DNA of 7,008 nt from Flavobacteriaceae bacterium (GTDB lineage Bacteria; Bacteroidota; Bacteroidia; Flavobacteriales; Flavobacteriaceae): NCBI GenBank assembly GCA_023141985.1, contig JAGLKH010000163.1, positions 1-7,008 of the forward strand. Reading direction: 5' to 3'. Below, piece by piece: positions 5,062 through 7,008 of the stretch. A program made the translations under genes and the position numbers. A model generated the notes under the pieces. It was not told the origin of the DNA. It saw only the letters and a program-made list of their open reading frames with translations, and searched no databases. How positions within the stretch are numbered: the first letter of the stretch is position 1; the number at the start of each line of letters is the position of its first letter.

Positions 5062-6393
5062 TTGGATCCCGATCCCTTTAGTTTAATTATCAGTTTTTAC
5101 GCAATTGATGTTTCAATTGTATATGGTTTTGTGCTTTTATTTTTGTTATTATTATGCTCTGCATTAATTTCTGGAGCAGAAGTTGCTTTGTTTTCTCTTA
5201 CAAAGGTAGATATTAATAATGCATTAGAAGAAAAATCTAAGCCTATAGAAATTGTTTCTAAGCTTTTGCAAAAACCTCAAAAACTGTTAGCTACCATATT
5301 AGTGGCCAATAATTTTATAAATATTGCAATTGTCATTTTGTTTGCTTCAATAAGTGATGTTTTATTTAAAAACCTTAACTCTGTTATTGATTTTTATTTT
5401 TTTGAAGTTAATCTTGTATTCTTTTTAAAGGTAATAATAGCTGCATTTTTAATTTTGCTTTTTGGTGAAATATTACCAAAGATTTATGCCAGTAGAAATA
5501 ATCTAAAGTTTTCTAAATTTATGGCTTATCCGTTAAACATATTAAATACTATTTTTTCACCATTAAGTTTGCCAATGCAGAGAATAACACAAACGATTCA
5601 TAATAAACTGGGGAAACAAAAGGCTAATTTAAGCGTGGACCAATTATCACAAGCTTTAGAGTTAACCAGTGAAGAAGACACAACTAAAGAAGAGCATAAA
5701 ATATTACAAGGCATTGTGTCTTTTGGGAGTACAGATACAAAACAGGTAATGAGGCCAAGAATAGACATTTTTGCTTTAGAAGAGAGTTTAAAATATAGTG
5801 AAATCATTCCTAAAATAATTAAACATGGCTATTCTAGGATTCCTGTTTACAAAGATAATGTAGATACGGTTACAGGGATTTTATATGTTAAAGATTTGTT
5901 GCCTTATATAGATAAAGATCAACTTAATTGGACAAGTTTACTTCGGGAACCGTTTTTTGTTCCTGAAAACAAAAAACTAGACGATTTGATGGCAGAGTTC
6001 CAAGAAAAGAAAGTCCATCTCGCAGTTGTAGTTGATGAGTATGGTGGGACTTCCGGGTTGGTGTCCTTAGAAGATGTTATTGAAGAAATAGTAGGAGATA
6101 TTAGTGATGAGTTTGATGTAGACGATCTTATTTATTCTAAACTCGATAATAATAATTATGTGTTTGACGGAAAAACCACATTAAAAGATTTTTATAAAAT
6201 AATTAAGATTGAAGATGAAGATGTTTTTGAAATTCAAAAAGGAGAATCAGAAACTATTGCTGGATTTATTCTAGAAGTATCAGGGAGTTTCCCTAAAGTT
6301 GATAGTAAAATATATTTTAAAGATTACGTTTTTACAATTGAGGCTTTAGATAAAAAACGGATTAAACAAATAAAACTTACAATTAAAAATTAA
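5062..6393 (+). CDS. gldE: Gliding motility-associated protein GldE (CNNM/CBS/CorC-type membrane protein)
   Basis: GldE is an inner-membrane protein of the HlyC/CorC (CNNM) family, encoded next to gldD in gliding Bacteroidota; its transport activity, if any, is not known. The 443-residue product has a CNNM (DUF21) membrane domain (about 15-180) with hydrophobic segments near 17-35, 76-98, 115-137 and 153-170 and the motifs SGAEVALFSL (37-46) and LFGEILPK (133-140). Two CBS domains follow (about 225-283 and 290-345, with VVVDEYGGTSGLVSLEDVIE), and then the CorC/HlyC-associated domain (about 360-440). The start must be TTG at 5062: a TAA lies in frame at 5056-5058, and the first internal Met is M154, inside the membrane domain. 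The resulting N-terminus MDPDP fits GldE as I recall it. It is spaced 24 bases from ssb and overlaps gldD by one base. Confidence 0.93.
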   Translation: MDPDPFSLIISFYAIDVSIVYGFVLLFLLLLCSALISGAEVALFSLTKVDINNALEEKSKPIEIVSKLLQKPQKLLATILVANNFINIAIVILFASISDVLFKNLNSVIDFYFFEVNLVFFLKVIIAAFLILLFGEILPKIYASRNNLKFSKFMAYPLNILNTIFSPLSLPMQRITQTIHNKLGKQKANLSVDQLSQALELTSEEDTTKEEHKILQGIVSFGSTDTKQVMRPRIDIFALEESLKYSEIIPKIIKHGYSRIPVYKDNVDTVTGILYVKDLLPYIDKDQLNWTSLLREPFFVPENKKLDDLMAEFQEKKVHLAVVVDEYGGTSGLVSLEDVIEEIVGDISDEFDVDDLIYSKLDNNNYVFDGKTTLKDFYKIIKIEDEDVFEIQKGESETIAGFILEVSGSFPKVDSKIYFKDYVFTIEALDKKRIKQIKLTIKN

Positions 6394-6968
6394 TGAGAAA
6401 TTTATTTACTCTTTTCATAATGATGTTATTTATATCTTGTGGTAACGATCCCGTTCCAAAACCTAAAGCATTTTTAAGATTAGATTTTCCAAAGGCACAA
6501 TATCAAGAAATAGATGCAAATCTTCCTTTTACTTTTGAAAAAAATAGTCTTGCTAAAAATATTGGAACTATAAAATCGTCCAGAGATAATAATATTAAGG
6601 GTTTAGAGATCGTCTATCCATCTTTAAAGGCAACCATATTTTTAACGTATAAAAAAATAGATACAACAAGTTTGCAGCGTCATTTAATCGATGCTCAAAA
6701 TATTACCCAAGCACATGCGGCTAAAGCAACTGCTATAATAAAACAACCTTTTGAAGATTTAGAAAACCATGTTTATGGAATGCTCTATGAAGTAGAAGGG
6801 AATGCTGCATCACAATCACAATTTTACATTACTGATAGTATTAATCATTTTTTAACCGGCGCCCTGTATTTTTATGCTAAACCTAATTATGATTCTATAC
6901 TGCCAGCTGCAAAATATGTTACCAAAGACATACAACACTTTATGGAAACCTTAAAATGGAAACAATAA
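6393..6968 (+). CDS. gldD: Gliding motility lipoprotein GldD
   Basis: GldD is one of the lipoproteins needed for gliding in Flavobacterium johnsoniae and is linked to function of the motility / type IX secretion machinery. The 191-residue product begins with a lipoprotein signal peptide: a hydrophobic run (4-14) and the lipobox FISC with the lipidated C16. The mature part starts GNDPVPKPKAFLRLDFPKAQY; the PKPKAFLRLDFP stretch is characteristic of GldD. The C-terminal half has NAASQSQFYITDSINHFLTG (137-156) and ALYFYAKPNYDSILPAAKYV (157-176), also typical of the family. No domain of known activity is visible. The ATG at 6393-6395 shares one base with the gldE TAA (6391-6393), so translation is probably coupled. 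The transcript ends in the hairpin directly after the stop codon. Confidence 0.95.
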   Translation: MRNLFTLFIMMLFISCGNDPVPKPKAFLRLDFPKAQYQEIDANLPFTFEKNSLAKNIGTIKSSRDNNIKGLEIVYPSLKATIFLTYKKIDTTSLQRHLIDAQNITQAHAAKATAIIKQPFEDLENHVYGMLYEVEGNAASQSQFYITDSINHFLTGALYFYAKPNYDSILPAAKYVTKDIQHFMETLKWKQ

Positions 6969-6969
6969 A

Positions 6970-6996
6970 AAAAAAAGCCACTAAGTGGCTTTTTTT
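6970..6996 (+). terminator. Rho-independent terminator after gldD
   Basis: The arms AAAAAAAGCCAC (6970-6981) and GTGGCTTTTTTT (6985-6996) pair perfectly over 12 bp around a TAA loop, with the T-run as the 3' arm. It starts one base after the gldD stop codon and closes the mutY/ssb-gldE-gldD unit. The symmetry means it could also stop transcription coming from a minus-strand gene beyond the window. Confidence 0.92.
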
Positions 6997-7008
6997 AATA
7001 TGATAATT

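Noticed and set aside
5062..6393. Hemolysin or magnesium/cobalt efflux protein as the product of the CBS-domain gene
   Set aside because: The domain layout is that of the CorC/HlyC family, but the MDPDP start and the one-base overlap with a clear gldD identify it as GldE. Haemolytic or ion-efflux activity is not supported.
1..7008. CRISPR array, insertion sequence, prophage or defence island
   Set aside because: There are no spaced direct repeats, transposase or phage-like proteins, or target-site duplications. Every sizeable reading frame is accounted for by a core chromosomal gene of uniform base composition.

Overview
The window is a stretch of ordinary, gene-dense chromosome from a low-GC member of the Bacteroidota, almost certainly family Flavobacteriaceae. 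The evidence is the pair of gliding-motility genes gldE and gldD, a GldD lipoprotein of flavobacterial type, an RNase G lacking the usual cysteine pair, start codons preceded by A/T-rich sequence without Shine-Dalgarno motifs, and promoter-like sites of the Bacteroidota form TTG...TAnnTTTG. The genus cannot be fixed from this sequence. I see no mobile element, CRISPR array, tRNA, rRNA, phage gene or defence system, and no intergenic gap longer than about 190 bases.

Layout. (1) Positions 1-1079, plus strand: the last 23 codons of rpsB (ribosomal protein S2), then tsf (EF-Ts), closed by a GC-containing hairpin terminator. (2) Positions 1140-2720, minus strand: rng (RNase G), convergent with tsf, with a second, symmetrical terminator directly after its stop codon. 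(3) Positions 2873-3396, minus strand: an HU-family DNA-binding protein with a near-ideal promoter, followed 38 bases later by a 29-residue, extremely basic protein that resembles the bS22/mS38 (AURKAIP1/COX24) ribosomal protein family, then a hairpin terminator. (4) Positions 3459-6996, plus strand: mutY (A/G-specific adenine glycosylase), ssb (single-strand DNA-binding protein), gldE and gldD, ending in a strong terminator. gldE starts with TTG, and gldD overlaps the gldE stop codon by one base.

Functionally the window holds four themes: translation (S2, EF-Ts, the small basic protein), RNA processing (RNase G), DNA packaging and repair (HU, MutY, SSB), and gliding motility / type IX secretion support (GldE, GldD). 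No previously undescribed system was found. The points most worth a second look are the 29-aa basic gene, the missing zinc-link cysteines in RNase G, the TTG start of gldE, a 16-bp perfect palindrome in front of mutY, and an isolated perfect Shine-Dalgarno sequence between tsf and rng.
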